Position numbers and translations under genes: made by a program
DNA from: DASWJZ01 sp963792885
GTDB lineage: Bacteria > Pseudomonadota > Alphaproteobacteria > Rhizobiales > Afifellaceae
Direction: 5' to 3'
NCBI GenBank assembly: GCA_963792885.1
Contig: CAWBXX010000001.1
Location: 62,001-126,000, forward strand
DNA length: 64,000 bases
Notes under the pieces: model-generated
What the model was told of the DNA's origin: nothing
Seen by the model: the letters and a program-made list of their open reading frames with translations, nothing else
The model's database searches: none
Shown here: piece after piece, positions 8,319 to 16,562 of the stretch
Position numbering within the stretch: the first letter of the stretch is position 1
Layout: each line of letters begins with the position of its first letter

Positions 8319-9826
8319 TCGCCGCCGTCGACCGTTTGCTCGACCACACTACGATGTACCGGCTGGTGCTCTACTATCTGATGGCGCTGGTCGCGGCCGC
8401 GTTCATGCTCGGCTTCTTCAACATCGTGCCGCACGACCCGACCGCGATCGCCTTCTCTACAGTCCTGATCGTGGCCGTGTGCTGGATAGCCAACCGCGTC
8501 TTTGCGCACGTCTTCGACGTGCCCGCGAACACCGAGTCCGTCTACATCACCGCGCTCATCCTGGTGCTCATACTCGATCCGGTCACCGCGACGGACGCAC
8601 AGGGCGTCGGCGTGCTGATCTTCGCCTCAGTTTGGGCGATCGCTTCGAAGTTCATCTTCGCGGTCGGCAGGAGGCACATTTTCAATCCGGCAGCGCTCGG
8701 CGTCGCTTTGCCGGCGGTCCTGTTCGACTGGCCGGCGACCTGGTGGGTCGGCGGGAACCTGCCGCTCCTCCCGGTGGTGCTGATCGGCGGCTTCCTGATC
8801 GTGCGCAAGCTGCAGCGCTTCGATCTCGTGGCGACCTTCACGGTCGTGACTCTCGCCACGCTCCTTGCGACAGCCGCGCCGTCGCAATATCCGGCGCTCC
8901 TTGGCGAAACGCTGCGCTCTTCGCCACTCTTCTTCTTCGCGTTCGTGATGCTCACGGAGCCGCTGACCGCGCCCACGACGCGCTTGCCGCGACTCGTCTT
9001 CGCTGCGCTCGTCGGCTTCCTCTTCGCCCCGAACGTCCATATCGGCTCATTCTATTTCACGCCGGAACTGGCGCTCCTCGTCGGCAATCTCTTCGCCTAC
9101 GTGATCAGCCCGAGGGGACGCCTTGTGCTGACGCTGGAGCGCATCGAGGAGGCCGCCGCCGACACCTACGACTTCATCTTCTCATCGCCTCGGAAGCTCG
9201 CCTTCGATGCGGGCCAGTACCTGGAATGGACGCTCGGACTTGACCAGCCCGACAGCCGCGGCAACCGCCGCTACTTCACGCTCGCCTCGGCGCCGAGCGA
9301 GGACGCGTTGCGTCTCGGCGTGAAATTCTATCCGATGCCGAGCGCGTTCAAGCGTGCGCTCGGCGCGATGGAACCGGGCGACAGGATCTACGCCTCGCAG
9401 CTCTCCGGCAATTTCACCCTGCCGGGCAATCCCGACGCCAAGCTCGCGTTCCTCGCCGGCGGCATCGGCATCACGCCGTTCCGAAGCATGCTGCAACACC
9501 TTCTCGACCGAAAAGAGAAGCGGCCGATCGTCGTCCTCTACGCAACCGAGACGGCGGAGGACGTCGCCTATCGCGACGTGCTTGACTCAGCTCGGCGCGA
9601 GCTCGGCGTCAGAACGTTCCATGCGGTCGCGCGCGGCGCCCGGCGTGGCGAATATCCCGGGCTCATCGACGCGAAGCTCGTGCGGGCCGCGATCCCGGAT
9701 TTTCGCGAGCGCACGTTCTACATCTCCGGCCCGCAGGCGATGGTGAAATCGCTTCGCCAAATGCTCCTCGGCCTCGGCGTCCGCCGCTCGCGGATCAAGG
9801 TCGACTTCTTCCCGGGATTCGCCTGA
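8303..9826 (+). CDS. RnfD/NqrB-like membrane domain fused to ferredoxin-NAD(P)H reductase domain
   Basis: Two-part membrane flavoprotein of 507 residues. Residues 1-270 form about eight to ten helices related to RnfD/NqrB, with FNPAALGVALP (about 127-137) and LTEPLTAPTT (about 217-226) matching conserved loops of that family. Residues 280-507 are an FNR module: RRYFTLAS (about 322-329) for FAD, FLAGGIGITPFRSM (from 383) for NAD(P)H, and a C-terminal aromatic FFPGFA. I see no SGAT flavinylation motif in the membrane part. It should take electrons from cytosolic NAD(P)H through FAD and pass them across the membrane to the flavinylated protein encoded two genes upstream. A one-chain path replaces the several subunits of Rnf or Nqr. 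The acceptor and any ion coupling are unknown. Confidence 0.85.
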   Translation: MLRAMIAAVDRLLDHTTMYRLVLYYLMALVAAAFMLGFFNIVPHDPTAIAFSTVLIVAVCWIANRVFAHVFDVPANTESVYITALILVLILDPVTATDAQGVGVLIFASVWAIASKFIFAVGRRHIFNPAALGVALPAVLFDWPATWWVGGNLPLLPVVLIGGFLIVRKLQRFDLVATFTVVTLATLLATAAPSQYPALLGETLRSSPLFFFAFVMLTEPLTAPTTRLPRLVFAALVGFLFAPNVHIGSFYFTPELALLVGNLFAYVISPRGRLVLTLERIEEAAADTYDFIFSSPRKLAFDAGQYLEWTLGLDQPDSRGNRRYFTLASAPSEDALRLGVKFYPMPSAFKRALGAMEPGDRIYASQLSGNFTLPGNPDAKLAFLAGGIGITPFRSMLQHLLDRKEKRPIVVLYATETAEDVAYRDVLDSARRELGVRTFHAVARGARRGEYPGLIDAKLVRAAIPDFRERTFYISGPQAMVKSLRQMLLGLGVRRSRIKVDFFPGFA

Positions 9827-9829
9827 GCG

Positions 9830-10696
9830 TCAGCCGGCGATAGTCGCGCGCACCCACCATTGCGGTTGGCTTTCGGCGATCTTCGCCGCGCCGGCCTTAG
9901 CGGACGCCGCGGCGGCATAGAGCCCAAAGCAGGCGGAGCCGGAGCCGGACATACGGGCGAGCAGGCAGCCGTTCGTGGCACCGATTGCTTCGAGCACCGC
10001 TCCGATCTCCGGCGCGACGGCGCAAGCGGGCGGCTCAAGGTCATTGCGGCAGGTCGAGAGCCAGACGGCGACCTGCTCAACGCCCGCAGGCGCTTTCGGT
10101 GGCTCGGGGAGCGGAGGATTGTCGCGCCGCGCCAGCGACTTGAAGACCTCGGCCGTGGAGACCCTGTGGCCCGGCCAGACGAGCACCAGCGGAAGTGCCG
10201 GCCAGCCTTCGAGATGTTCGATCTCTTCGCCGATGCCGCGCGCGCGAAGCGCCTTGCCCGCAAGGCACATCGGCACGTCGGCGCCGAGCTTCAGCCCGAG
10301 CGCCCGGAGATCATCGGCGGAGACCGCGGCGTCGAAGCATTGGTTGAGTCCGGTAAGCACAGCGGCAGCGTCCGCAGAGCCGCCGCCGAGCCCCGCGCCG
10401 GCCGGGATGTTCTTCTCCACGCTGATCGAGACGGCGGAAGCGATACCAGTGTGTGCGAAGAACGCGTTTGCGGCGCGGAATGCGAGGTCGCTCGCATCCC
10501 CCGGCGCATGCGCCGCGAAGGGTCCGCTCACGGAAAGCCCAAAGCTCTCCGCCGGCGCAATCTCGATCCGGTCGCCGACATCGGCGAAGACGGCGATCGA
10601 GTCGAGGAGGTGATAGCCATCCGCGCGGCGGTCGGTCACATGCAGCGCAAGATTGACCTTTGCCGGCGCCGCAAGCGCCACGCCAGACGCCGACAT
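9830..10696 (-). CDS. ispE: 4-(cytidine 5'-diphospho)-2-C-methyl-D-erythritol kinase
   Basis: GHMP kinase of the MEP isoprenoid pathway, phosphorylating CDP-methylerythritol at the 2-OH in the cytoplasm. The protein (288 residues) has AAPAKVNLALHVTDRRADGYHLLDSI at the N-terminus, the GHMP ATP loop ENIPAGAGLGGGSADAAAVL and LKLGADVPMCLAGKALRARGIGE, and the late motif ARMSGSGSACFGLY. The ATG at 10696 gives the standard IspE start; longer frames would run into the upstream gene. It lies 11 bp after the TPR-LysM gene on the same strand, a common arrangement in this order, and ends 3 bp from the convergent flavin operon. Confidence 0.96.
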   Translation of the reverse strand: MSASGVALAAPAKVNLALHVTDRRADGYHLLDSIAVFADVGDRIEIAPAESFGLSVSGPFAAHAPGDASDLAFRAANAFFAHTGIASAVSISVEKNIPAGAGLGGGSADAAAVLTGLNQCFDAAVSADDLRALGLKLGADVPMCLAGKALRARGIGEEIEHLEGWPALPLVLVWPGHRVSTAEVFKSLARRDNPPLPEPPKAPAGVEQVAVWLSTCRNDLEPPACAVAPEIGAVLEAIGATNGCLLARMSGSGSACFGLYAAAASAKAGAAKIAESQPQWWVRATIAG

Positions 10697-10707
10697 TCGG
10701 GTCTGGG

Positions 10708-12594
10708 TCAGGTGTTGCCGGGGATCAGGAGCTGCATGCCCGGATAGATGTCGTCGGGGCTCTTCAGCTTGTCCTTGTTGGCGTCGAGGATCTTCTGGAA
10801 CGCCTCGCCGGATTTCAGGAGCGCGGCCGAGATGGTCCAAAGCGAGTCGCCAGGCTTCACGATGTAGAGCGACGACGCGTCCGTCTTCTGGACCGCGGGC
10901 TCGATCAGCTGTTCCTCGGCGATCTTCCTCAGGATAAGCTCAAGCGCCTCGCCCTCCGCGCCGAAGTCGCGCGCGTGCCGCCATTGGAACTGCGCCTCGA
11001 GCTTGCGCCCGGTCTTCCAATAGGCGTCGCCGAGATGATCGTTGATGACGGGGTCGTCGGGCTTCAGGCCGATCGCGCGCTCAAGCTCTTCGACCGCCTT
11101 GTCGTATTGCCCGCGCCGATAATGAGCCCAGCCGAGGCTGTCGACGATGTAGCCGTCGTTCGGACGGAGCTCGACGGCCTTCTGGATCATGGCCATCGCC
11201 TCTTCGAGGTTGCGGCCCATGTCGACCCAGGAATAGCCAAGATAGTTCAGAACGAGCGGCTGATCTGGCGACAGCTCCAGCGCTTTCTTGAAGTCGGCCT
11301 CCGCCTTCGGCCACTGCTTGGTGCGCTCGTAGGCGATGCCACGGAAATAAAAGAGGCTCCAGTCGGCGGGGCCGGGCGATGCGATCTTGCCGATCGCCTC
11401 CTCGTAGACCTTCGCCGCCTCGGCGAAGCGCTCGCGCCCGCGAAGCATGTTGCCGTAGGAGATGTAGCTCTGCACGTCGTCGGGGTTACCGGCGATGGCC
11501 TGCTTGAATGCCTTTTCGGCCTCGTCGGTGCGGTCCAGCCGATCGAGCGCCAGCGCGGCCCGGAGCTGGCCGAGCGCGTGGAACGGGGCTTCGGGCGAAA
11601 TAGATTCATAGGCCGCGATCGCCGCGTCGCTCTGATCGTTGGTGTCGAAGAGATTGCCAAGCGAAAGCGCCGCAAGCCCGCCTGCGATGTTGGGATCGAG
11701 ATAGAGGGCGAGGCGCAGATAGAGAAATGCGACCTCGGTGCCCCCCTCCTGCCCCACCGCCGCGCCGATCCCGGCGAGCGCCTCGGCGGCGCCCTCGACC
11801 GGATTCGCCAACGCCGCCACATGCGCGCGGCCGGCGCGGATGTCGTCGAGCGCGGCAACCGCCAGCGCGTTATCGGGATAGTTCACCAGGAAAGCGTTCA
11901 GCGCGTCCGTCGCTTCCTTGGTGCGGCCGGCAATGGCGAGCGCGCGCGCATAGGCTTCGGTGATGCGGACGGCGTTCGGATCACGCTCGCGAGCGTCCCC
12001 CAGATATTTCACCGCCTCGTCGGTGCGGCCGGCGGCAAGCGCGATATAGCCGCTGTGCAGCAGCTTGAAGGACTCGTACCAGTCCTCGCCCTTCAGCGCC
12101 TGAAGACCGCTGATCGCGGAATCGACTTCGCCCTCGCCGAAACGCGCCCATGCGCTCACCAGCGCATTGGTCAAATCGGCGAGCACGCCTGCCCCGGCAT
12201 CGCCCAGCTCTTCGACCGCCGCAGAATGCTGGCCGAGGCGGATCTGCTCGACCGCGAGCACGAGGCGTGCGGGACTGTTGCTCGGCTGCTTCTCGCGAAG
12301 CCGCCGCGCGAAGCCGATGGCGTCGTCGACGTTGCCGGCGCCGGCGCTCAGGACGAGCGCCCGCTCCAGCAGGAAGAGATTGTCGGGGTCGGCCTTGAGC
12401 GCCGCGCGGTAAAAGCGCGCCGCGCTCGCGACGTCCTTCTCCACGTCGGCCGTGCGCGCCGCGAGGTATGTCCCGGACAGGCTGTCGAGATCCCCGTTAT
12501 CGACCCTCTGCACTGCAAATGCGGGCGTCGCGAGGAAAATCGTCGCCGCCATGAGCGGCGCCATCCCGCGGAAAGAGCACGCGAATCGCGTCAT
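10708..12594 (-). CDS. Exported TPR-repeat protein with C-terminal LysM domain
   Basis: Protein of 628 residues. A signal peptide (MAPLMAATIFLATPAFA) precedes a long array of TPR helices filling about residues 30-560, including DPDNLFLLERALVLS, NPDDVQSYISYGNMLRGRERFAEA, SPDQPLVLNYLGYSWVDMG and KPDDPVINDHLGDAYWKTG. The last 60 residues are a LysM peptidoglycan-binding domain (YIVKPGDSLWTISAALL to PGMQLLIPG). A TPR protein upstream of ispE is typical of Hyphomicrobiales, but I do not recall LysM at its end, so this copy may be tied to the cell wall. Function is not known; a scaffold role in the periplasm is plausible. The frame is intact across the LysM junction. Confidence 0.85.
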   Translation of the reverse strand: MTRFACSFRGMAPLMAATIFLATPAFAVQRVDNGDLDSLSGTYLAARTADVEKDVASAARFYRAALKADPDNLFLLERALVLSAGAGNVDDAIGFARRLREKQPSNSPARLVLAVEQIRLGQHSAAVEELGDAGAGVLADLTNALVSAWARFGEGEVDSAISGLQALKGEDWYESFKLLHSGYIALAAGRTDEAVKYLGDARERDPNAVRITEAYARALAIAGRTKEATDALNAFLVNYPDNALAVAALDDIRAGRAHVAALANPVEGAAEALAGIGAAVGQEGGTEVAFLYLRLALYLDPNIAGGLAALSLGNLFDTNDQSDAAIAAYESISPEAPFHALGQLRAALALDRLDRTDEAEKAFKQAIAGNPDDVQSYISYGNMLRGRERFAEAAKVYEEAIGKIASPGPADWSLFYFRGIAYERTKQWPKAEADFKKALELSPDQPLVLNYLGYSWVDMGRNLEEAMAMIQKAVELRPNDGYIVDSLGWAHYRRGQYDKAVEELERAIGLKPDDPVINDHLGDAYWKTGRKLEAQFQWRHARDFGAEGEALELILRKIAEEQLIEPAVQKTDASSLYIVKPGDSLWTISAALLKSGEAFQKILDANKDKLKSPDDIYPGMQLLIPGNT

Positions 12595-12686
12595 CGTCTC
12601 GGGTTCCCTTGGTTTGTTCCGGGATACTCCCTGGGGCGTCCCGGAGCAATGCTTGCGTCCGCGCCGAGGCCCGGACCGCCTTCACA

Positions 12687-13703
12687 TCAATGCGCGCGGG
12701 CGATGCAGAACGCGACCGCCTGCAAAAGTGCGGCCTTGAAACGCTCGTCCGGTAGCGGCGCCAGCGCATCGCGCGCCATGGCGCCGTAGTGCCTGGCACG
12801 CTCCACTGTGTCCTTCAGCGCCCGCGTCCGGTCGAGAAGCGTGACCGCGTGGTTGAGATCGTCGTCGGCGATCGAGCCTTTGACGAGCGTCCGCCGCCAG
12901 AACTCGCGATCGTCGGCGGTCCCGCGGCGGTAGGCGAGCACGATCGGCAGCGTCACTTTGCCCTCGCGGAAATCGTCGCCCACGTCCTTGCCGAGCGTCG
13001 GCGTCTGCCCGCCGTAATCGAGCGCGTCGTCGATCAGCTGGAAAGCGATTCCGAGATTGGCGCCGAACGAGCGGAACGCCGCGCGCACGCCGCGGTCCGC
13101 TCCGGCGACGATCGCGCCCACCTCCGCGGCGGCGGAGAAGAGCACGGCGGTCTTGGCGCGGACCACGTCGAGATACTCGTCCTCGGTCGTCTCGGTGTTC
13201 TTGGCGGTCGTGAGCTGCATGACTTCGCCCTCGGCGATCGTCGCGGCAGCCGCCGACAAGACTTCCAGCGCCTCGATCGAGCCCACGTCCACCATCATCT
13301 TGAAGGCCTGGCCGAGCAGGAAGTCGCCGACGAGCACGCTCTCCTGGTTGCCCCAGACGAGTTGCGCGGCACGCTTTCCCCTCCGCGTCTCGCTCTCGTC
13401 GACCACGTCGTCGTGGAAGAGCGTCGCGGTGTGCATGAACTCCACGCTCGCCGCGAGTTTCACCTCGCCGCCGCCGCGATAGCCGCACGCGCCGGCAGAC
13501 GCGATCGTGACCATCGGCCGGAGCCGCTTGCCGCCTGAATCGATCAGATAGCGCGCAACCTGGGGGATCAATGCGACATCGGAGCTCGTCCGCTCGATCA
13601 CCATGCGGTTGACCTGCTCCATCCCGGCCGCGGTCACATCGACAAGCGGCGAGATCAGCGCCCGTTCCGACGGGGATTCCTCAAACGGCAGAACGACGGC
13701 CAA
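12687..13703 (-). CDS. ispB: Polyprenyl (octaprenyl-type) diphosphate synthase
   Basis: Trans-prenyltransferase that builds the ubiquinone side chain from FPP and IPP. The two Asp-rich motifs are present: first HDDVVDESETRRGK and second LIDDALDYGG; also GGKRLRPM, GEVMQL and GKVTLP. The start is set by a ribosome site: TTG at 13703 has AAGGAG (13710-13715) six bases upstream and gives MAVVLPFEESPSERAL; the longer ATG frame at 13763 has no such site. At 338 residues the length suits an octaprenyl or decaprenyl synthase; chain length cannot be read from sequence alone. It is divergent from the DUF2007-methyltransferase-S49 peptidase genes, as in related genomes. Confidence 0.93.
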   Translation of the reverse strand: MAVVLPFEESPSERALISPLVDVTAAGMEQVNRMVIERTSSDVALIPQVARYLIDSGGKRLRPMVTIASAGACGYRGGGEVKLAASVEFMHTATLFHDDVVDESETRRGKRAAQLVWGNQESVLVGDFLLGQAFKMMVDVGSIEALEVLSAAAATIAEGEVMQLTTAKNTETTEDEYLDVVRAKTAVLFSAAAEVGAIVAGADRGVRAAFRSFGANLGIAFQLIDDALDYGGQTPTLGKDVGDDFREGKVTLPIVLAYRRGTADDREFWRRTLVKGSIADDDLNHAVTLLDRTRALKDTVERARHYGAMARDALAPLPDERFKAALLQAVAFCIARAH

Positions 13704-13833
13704 ACGGCTCTCCTTAAGCTTTTCCGGACCATAGAATCCGGGAGCGGCCGCACAACGCGGCACGATGGCACTATTTGCCCCGCCGCGGTCAACCCACTTC
13801 GCCCGCGTTCACCGAGAGGTTAGGGTCTTCCCC

Positions 13834-14052
13834 GTGATCGAGCTTTTGCGCAGCAACGACCCCGTCCTGATCTCCTTCGCCGACGCCCTCCTGAACGAGG
13901 CCGGGATCGAGCACGCCGTGGTCGATCAGAACATGAGCGTCATAGAGGGCTCCCTCGGGATTCTGCCGCGGCGGATGCTGGTTGCCAGCCACCGGCTGGC
14001 AGATGCGCGCCGCATCCTCACCGAAGCGGGCCTCGAGGGAGAGCTGTCGTGA
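13834..14052 (+). CDS. DUF2007 domain protein
   Basis: Small soluble protein of 72 residues with the DUF2007 fold (IELLRSNDPVLISFADALLNEAGIEHAVVDQN, then RMLVASHRLADARRILTEAGL). The domain is described as a putative signal-transducing domain related to the ACT/PII ferredoxin-like fold; the ligand is unknown. GTG at 13834 fits homologous N-termini (VIELLRSNDP); an ATG frame from 13765 would begin almost at the divergent polyprenyl synthase region and leave no promoter. Its stop overlaps the methyltransferase start in a GTGA junction, so the two are translated together. Confidence 0.82.
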   Translation: MIELLRSNDPVLISFADALLNEAGIEHAVVDQNMSVIEGSLGILPRRMLVASHRLADARRILTEAGLEGELS

Positions 14053-14825
14053 CGGCGAACGCCGCGGTGGCCGAGGCGCGGACGCGCGACGCCTTTCTCG
14101 GCGGACGCGTCACGCTGGTGCAGCCGCGGAAGGGTCACCGCGCGGGGCTCGACGCGGGGCTGATCCAGGCGCTTGTCCCGGCGACGGCGACGGGGACCGC
14201 CGTCGATCTTGGGACCGGCGTCGGCACTGTCGCCTTCTCGCTCGCGGCGCGCGCGTCTGGGCTCTCGGTGATCGGCGTCGAGCGCGACCCCGATCTCATT
14301 GCTTGCGGGATCGAGGCACTCGCGCTGCCTGAGAACGCTGCCTTCGCCGGCCGTGTCCGCCTCATCGAAGCCAACGTCTCGGACATGCATGCAATAAGGG
14401 AGGCCGCAGGCGACGCCGACTGGGTGCTGATGAACCCGCCCTACGATCGCGAAGCAGCCGGCTCGCGGTCTCCGGATCCGCGCCGGCGCGAAGCGCACGT
14501 CGCGGCGGAGGGCCTGCTTCGAGGCTGGGTCGCGACCGCGGCGGCACTCCTCAAGCCTGGCGGCACGCTGGCGCTTATCCATCGCGCCGAAGCGCTCGCC
14601 GACGTTCTCGGTGCGCTTTCGCCGCAGTTCGGAGGCGTCCGCGTTATCCCGGTCCACCCGGCGATCGATGCTGTCGCTAGTCGCATTCTCGTGACCGGCC
14701 GACGCGGACGGCGATCGCCGCTTGCGATCGCGCCCGGCGTTGTTCTTCACGAAGCGGGTGGCGCCTGGACTCCTGTTGCGGATGCCGTGCTTCGCGGCGC
14801 GGCGGAACTTGCATGGCATGATTGA
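14049..14825 (+). CDS. TrmN6-like NPPY methyltransferase
   Basis: SAM-dependent N6-adenine-type methyltransferase of 258 residues, resembling tRNA1(Val) A37 methyltransferase (TrmN6/YfiC). SAM-binding motif I is DLGTGVGTVAFSLA (about 53-66), motif II GVERDPDLIACG, and the catalytic tetrapeptide NPPY is at 129-132. The C-terminus carries RILVTGRRGRRSPLAI, a basic stretch that may contact RNA. It starts with GTG inside the DUF2007 stop. The order DUF2007-methyltransferase-S49 peptidase is a familiar Hyphomicrobiales block. tRNA is the likely substrate, but ribosomal RNA or protein cannot be excluded. Confidence 0.85.
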   Translation: MTANAAVAEARTRDAFLGGRVTLVQPRKGHRAGLDAGLIQALVPATATGTAVDLGTGVGTVAFSLAARASGLSVIGVERDPDLIACGIEALALPENAAFAGRVRLIEANVSDMHAIREAAGDADWVLMNPPYDREAAGSRSPDPRRREAHVAAEGLLRGWVATAAALLKPGGTLALIHRAEALADVLGALSPQFGGVRVIPVHPAIDAVASRILVTGRRGRRSPLAIAPGVVLHEAGGAWTPVADAVLRGAAELAWHD

Positions 14826-14887
14826 ATTGACCTTGCTGATAGCGGGGGCTGGCCAATCCGGCCCGAGAGGCCCATTTTCAAAGAACG

Positions 14888-15772
14888 ATGAGCGATAACC
14901 CCACTTGGCGAGGCAGCGTGCTTGAGCCGATCGAAGGCGCGATCAAACGCGTCTTCCCCGAATTCCGAGCGCCGATCGTGCCGGTCGTGCGGCTCTCCGG
15001 CGCGATCGGGCGCGTCTCGCGATTCCAATCGGGGCTGACGCTTGCCGGCGTCGCGCCGCTCCTGCGGCGCGCCTTCAGCATCCGCACAGCGCCCGCCGTC
15101 GCGCTCATCGTCAACTCGCCGGGCGGCTCGCCGGTGCAATCGCACCTGATCTACAAGCGCATCCGCGCGCTCGCCGAAGAGAAGGAGAAGACGGTCATCG
15201 TCTTCGTCGAGGACGTGTGCGCTTCGGGCGGCTACATGATCGCCTGCGCGGGAGACGAGATCGTCGTCGATCCCGCCTCGATCGTCGGCTCGATCGGCGT
15301 CGTCACCGCCGGCTTCGGCTTCGTCGACGCAATGCGCAAGATTGGCGTGGAGCGTCGCGTCCACACCTCCGGCGACGCCAAGGTCATCCTCGATCCGTTC
15401 CAGCCGGAGAAGCCGGAGGACGTGGCGCGGCTGCGCGCGATCCAGGAGGAAGTGCACGACCACTTCATCGAGATCGTCAGGACGCGCCGCGGCGACGTGC
15501 TCGCGAAGGAGAAGGACCAGGAGATCTTCTCCGGCCAGTTCTGGTCGGGCAAGACCGGTGTCGCGCTCGGGCTCGCCGACCGCACCGGCGACCTCCGCTC
15601 TGTGCTACGCGAGCGTTTCGGCGAGAAGGTCCGGCTAAAGCTGTTCTCGACCGAGCGGAGCTTCTTCGGGCGGAAGGGAATCAGCATTGGCGGCGCGCTC
15701 GGTGCGGCCCTTGCTTCAGGGCTCGCTTCCGATCTTGAAGAGCGCGCGCTCTGGGAACGCTATCGGCTCTAG
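14888..15772 (+). CDS. S49 family (SppA/SohB-like) peptidase
   Basis: Signal-peptide-peptidase-like serine protease of 294 residues. The core has ALIVNSPGGSPVQSHLIYKRIR, then VEDVCASGGYMIACAGDEIVVDP with Ser113 as nucleophile, then SIVGSIGVVTAGFGF. A conserved Lys that would complete the Ser-Lys dyad is likely downstream (RVHTSGDAKVILDPFQ). It is a single-domain, short form like SohB rather than two-domain SppA. I see no membrane helix at the N-terminus, so it may act in the cytoplasm or on the inner face of the membrane. It follows the methyltransferase by 62 bp and is followed 9 bp later by a small membrane protein gene. Confidence 0.9.
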   Translation: MSDNPTWRGSVLEPIEGAIKRVFPEFRAPIVPVVRLSGAIGRVSRFQSGLTLAGVAPLLRRAFSIRTAPAVALIVNSPGGSPVQSHLIYKRIRALAEEKEKTVIVFVEDVCASGGYMIACAGDEIVVDPASIVGSIGVVTAGFGFVDAMRKIGVERRVHTSGDAKVILDPFQPEKPEDVARLRAIQEEVHDHFIEIVRTRRGDVLAKEKDQEIFSGQFWSGKTGVALGLADRTGDLRSVLRERFGEKVRLKLFSTERSFFGRKGISIGGALGAALASGLASDLEERALWERYRL

Positions 15773-15781
15773 GAGAAAGAA

Positions 15782-15958
15782 GTGCCGCAGCTCGTCATTG
15801 TCGCCGCCCTCGTCGTCGGCGGCTGGTACGCCTGGAAGGCCGTGAAGCGCGAGATGACGCGGGTCGGGCGCGAGCTCGACAAGGCGCGCGGTCTCCCGAC
15901 CGACACGCTCGAGCAGGACCCGGAGACCGGGCGATACAAGGTGAAGGGTAAGGAATGA
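15782..15958 (+). CDS. Small single-helix membrane protein (58 aa)
   Basis: Short gene beginning with GTG, preceded by a strong ribosome site (AGGAG, 7 nt upstream, directly after the peptidase stop). The product starts with a membrane helix (PQLVIVAALVVGGWYAWKA), then a basic/amphipathic stretch (VKREMTRVGRELDKARG), then an acidic Thr/Glu segment ending in GRYKVKGKE. The positive residues after the helix predict an N-out topology. The spacing of 9 bp behind the S49 peptidase suggests co-translation and perhaps an adaptor role, which is inference. I recognise the pattern as a conserved alphaproteobacterial hypothetical but know no function. Confidence 0.7.
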   Translation: MPQLVIVAALVVGGWYAWKAVKREMTRVGRELDKARGLPTDTLEQDPETGRYKVKGKE

Positions 15959-15971
15959 GGCGCGTTCGCGT

Positions 15972-16562
15972 TCAAACGCCTTTCACCAGTAGAACCCAAT
16001 TCGCGCCGACGCCGTCCCAGCCATCCTTTACCATTGGCCGCTTAGCGATCTCCAAATATCCGCTCCGCTCGTAAAGCCGGCGACCGCCGGTATTCGCATC
16101 GGAGACGATGATCGACAGTCCATCACGCTTCGTGTCCGCGGCCAGTCTCTCCGCGATCGAAAGAAGCCGCGCACCGTACCCCTTGCCGCGATGCTTCGGA
16201 CAGGTGGCGAGGACGTTCACATACCAGGTGCAAGGCGCCAGGTTCTCGAGCTCCTGCATCGGCACGAACATGGCCGGCATCGTATCGTAGTCGATCGGTT
16301 CGGGCTCGTCCGGCAGCGGATAGCCGGTCAGGCATGAAACTGCCTCGCCCGCCTCCTCCACCATCACCGCGTTTCGATACGAGAAGCTTCCCTCCTCGCG
16401 CGCCGCGCGCCGACGCCCGACGTCCCAAGCGTCTTCACCCGGCTGAGCCATCTTCGACCACAGGTAAAGCGGCAGCCCATAACCCGCCATGTTGACGAAC
16501 TCGGCCATCGCCTTCGCGTCGGCCGGCGTCGCGTACCGAAACGGCGGCGCGAGATCGATCAT
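15972..16562 (-). CDS. GNAT family N-acetyltransferase
   Basis: GCN5-related acetyltransferase of 196 residues. The N-terminus (RYATPADAKAMAEFVNMAGYGLPLYLWSKMA) is the substrate-side helix pair. The acetyl-CoA motif A appears as TWYVNVLATCPKHRGKGYGARLLSIAERLAA with the R-G-K-G-Y-G loop, followed by SIIVSDANTGGRRLYERSGY (motif B). The ATG at 16562 overlaps the ETF-QO stop as ATGA, so translation is coupled; longer frames are antisense debris of ETF-QO. The substrate is unknown. It converges on the small membrane protein gene with 13 bp between stops. Confidence 0.87.
   Translation of the reverse strand: MIDLAPPFRYATPADAKAMAEFVNMAGYGLPLYLWSKMAQPGEDAWDVGRRRAAREEGSFSYRNAVMVEEAGEAVSCLTGYPLPDEPEPIDYDTMPAMFVPMQELENLAPCTWYVNVLATCPKHRGKGYGARLLSIAERLAADTKRDGLSIIVSDANTGGRRLYERSGYLEIAKRPMVKDGWDGVGANWVLLVKGV

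Noticed and set aside
10660..12789. A 709-codon plus-strand frame opposite the TPR-LysM gene
   Set aside because: Exact antisense of a clear TPR protein; repetitive Leu/Arg/Val pattern mirrors the TPR codons. No ribosome site or motif.
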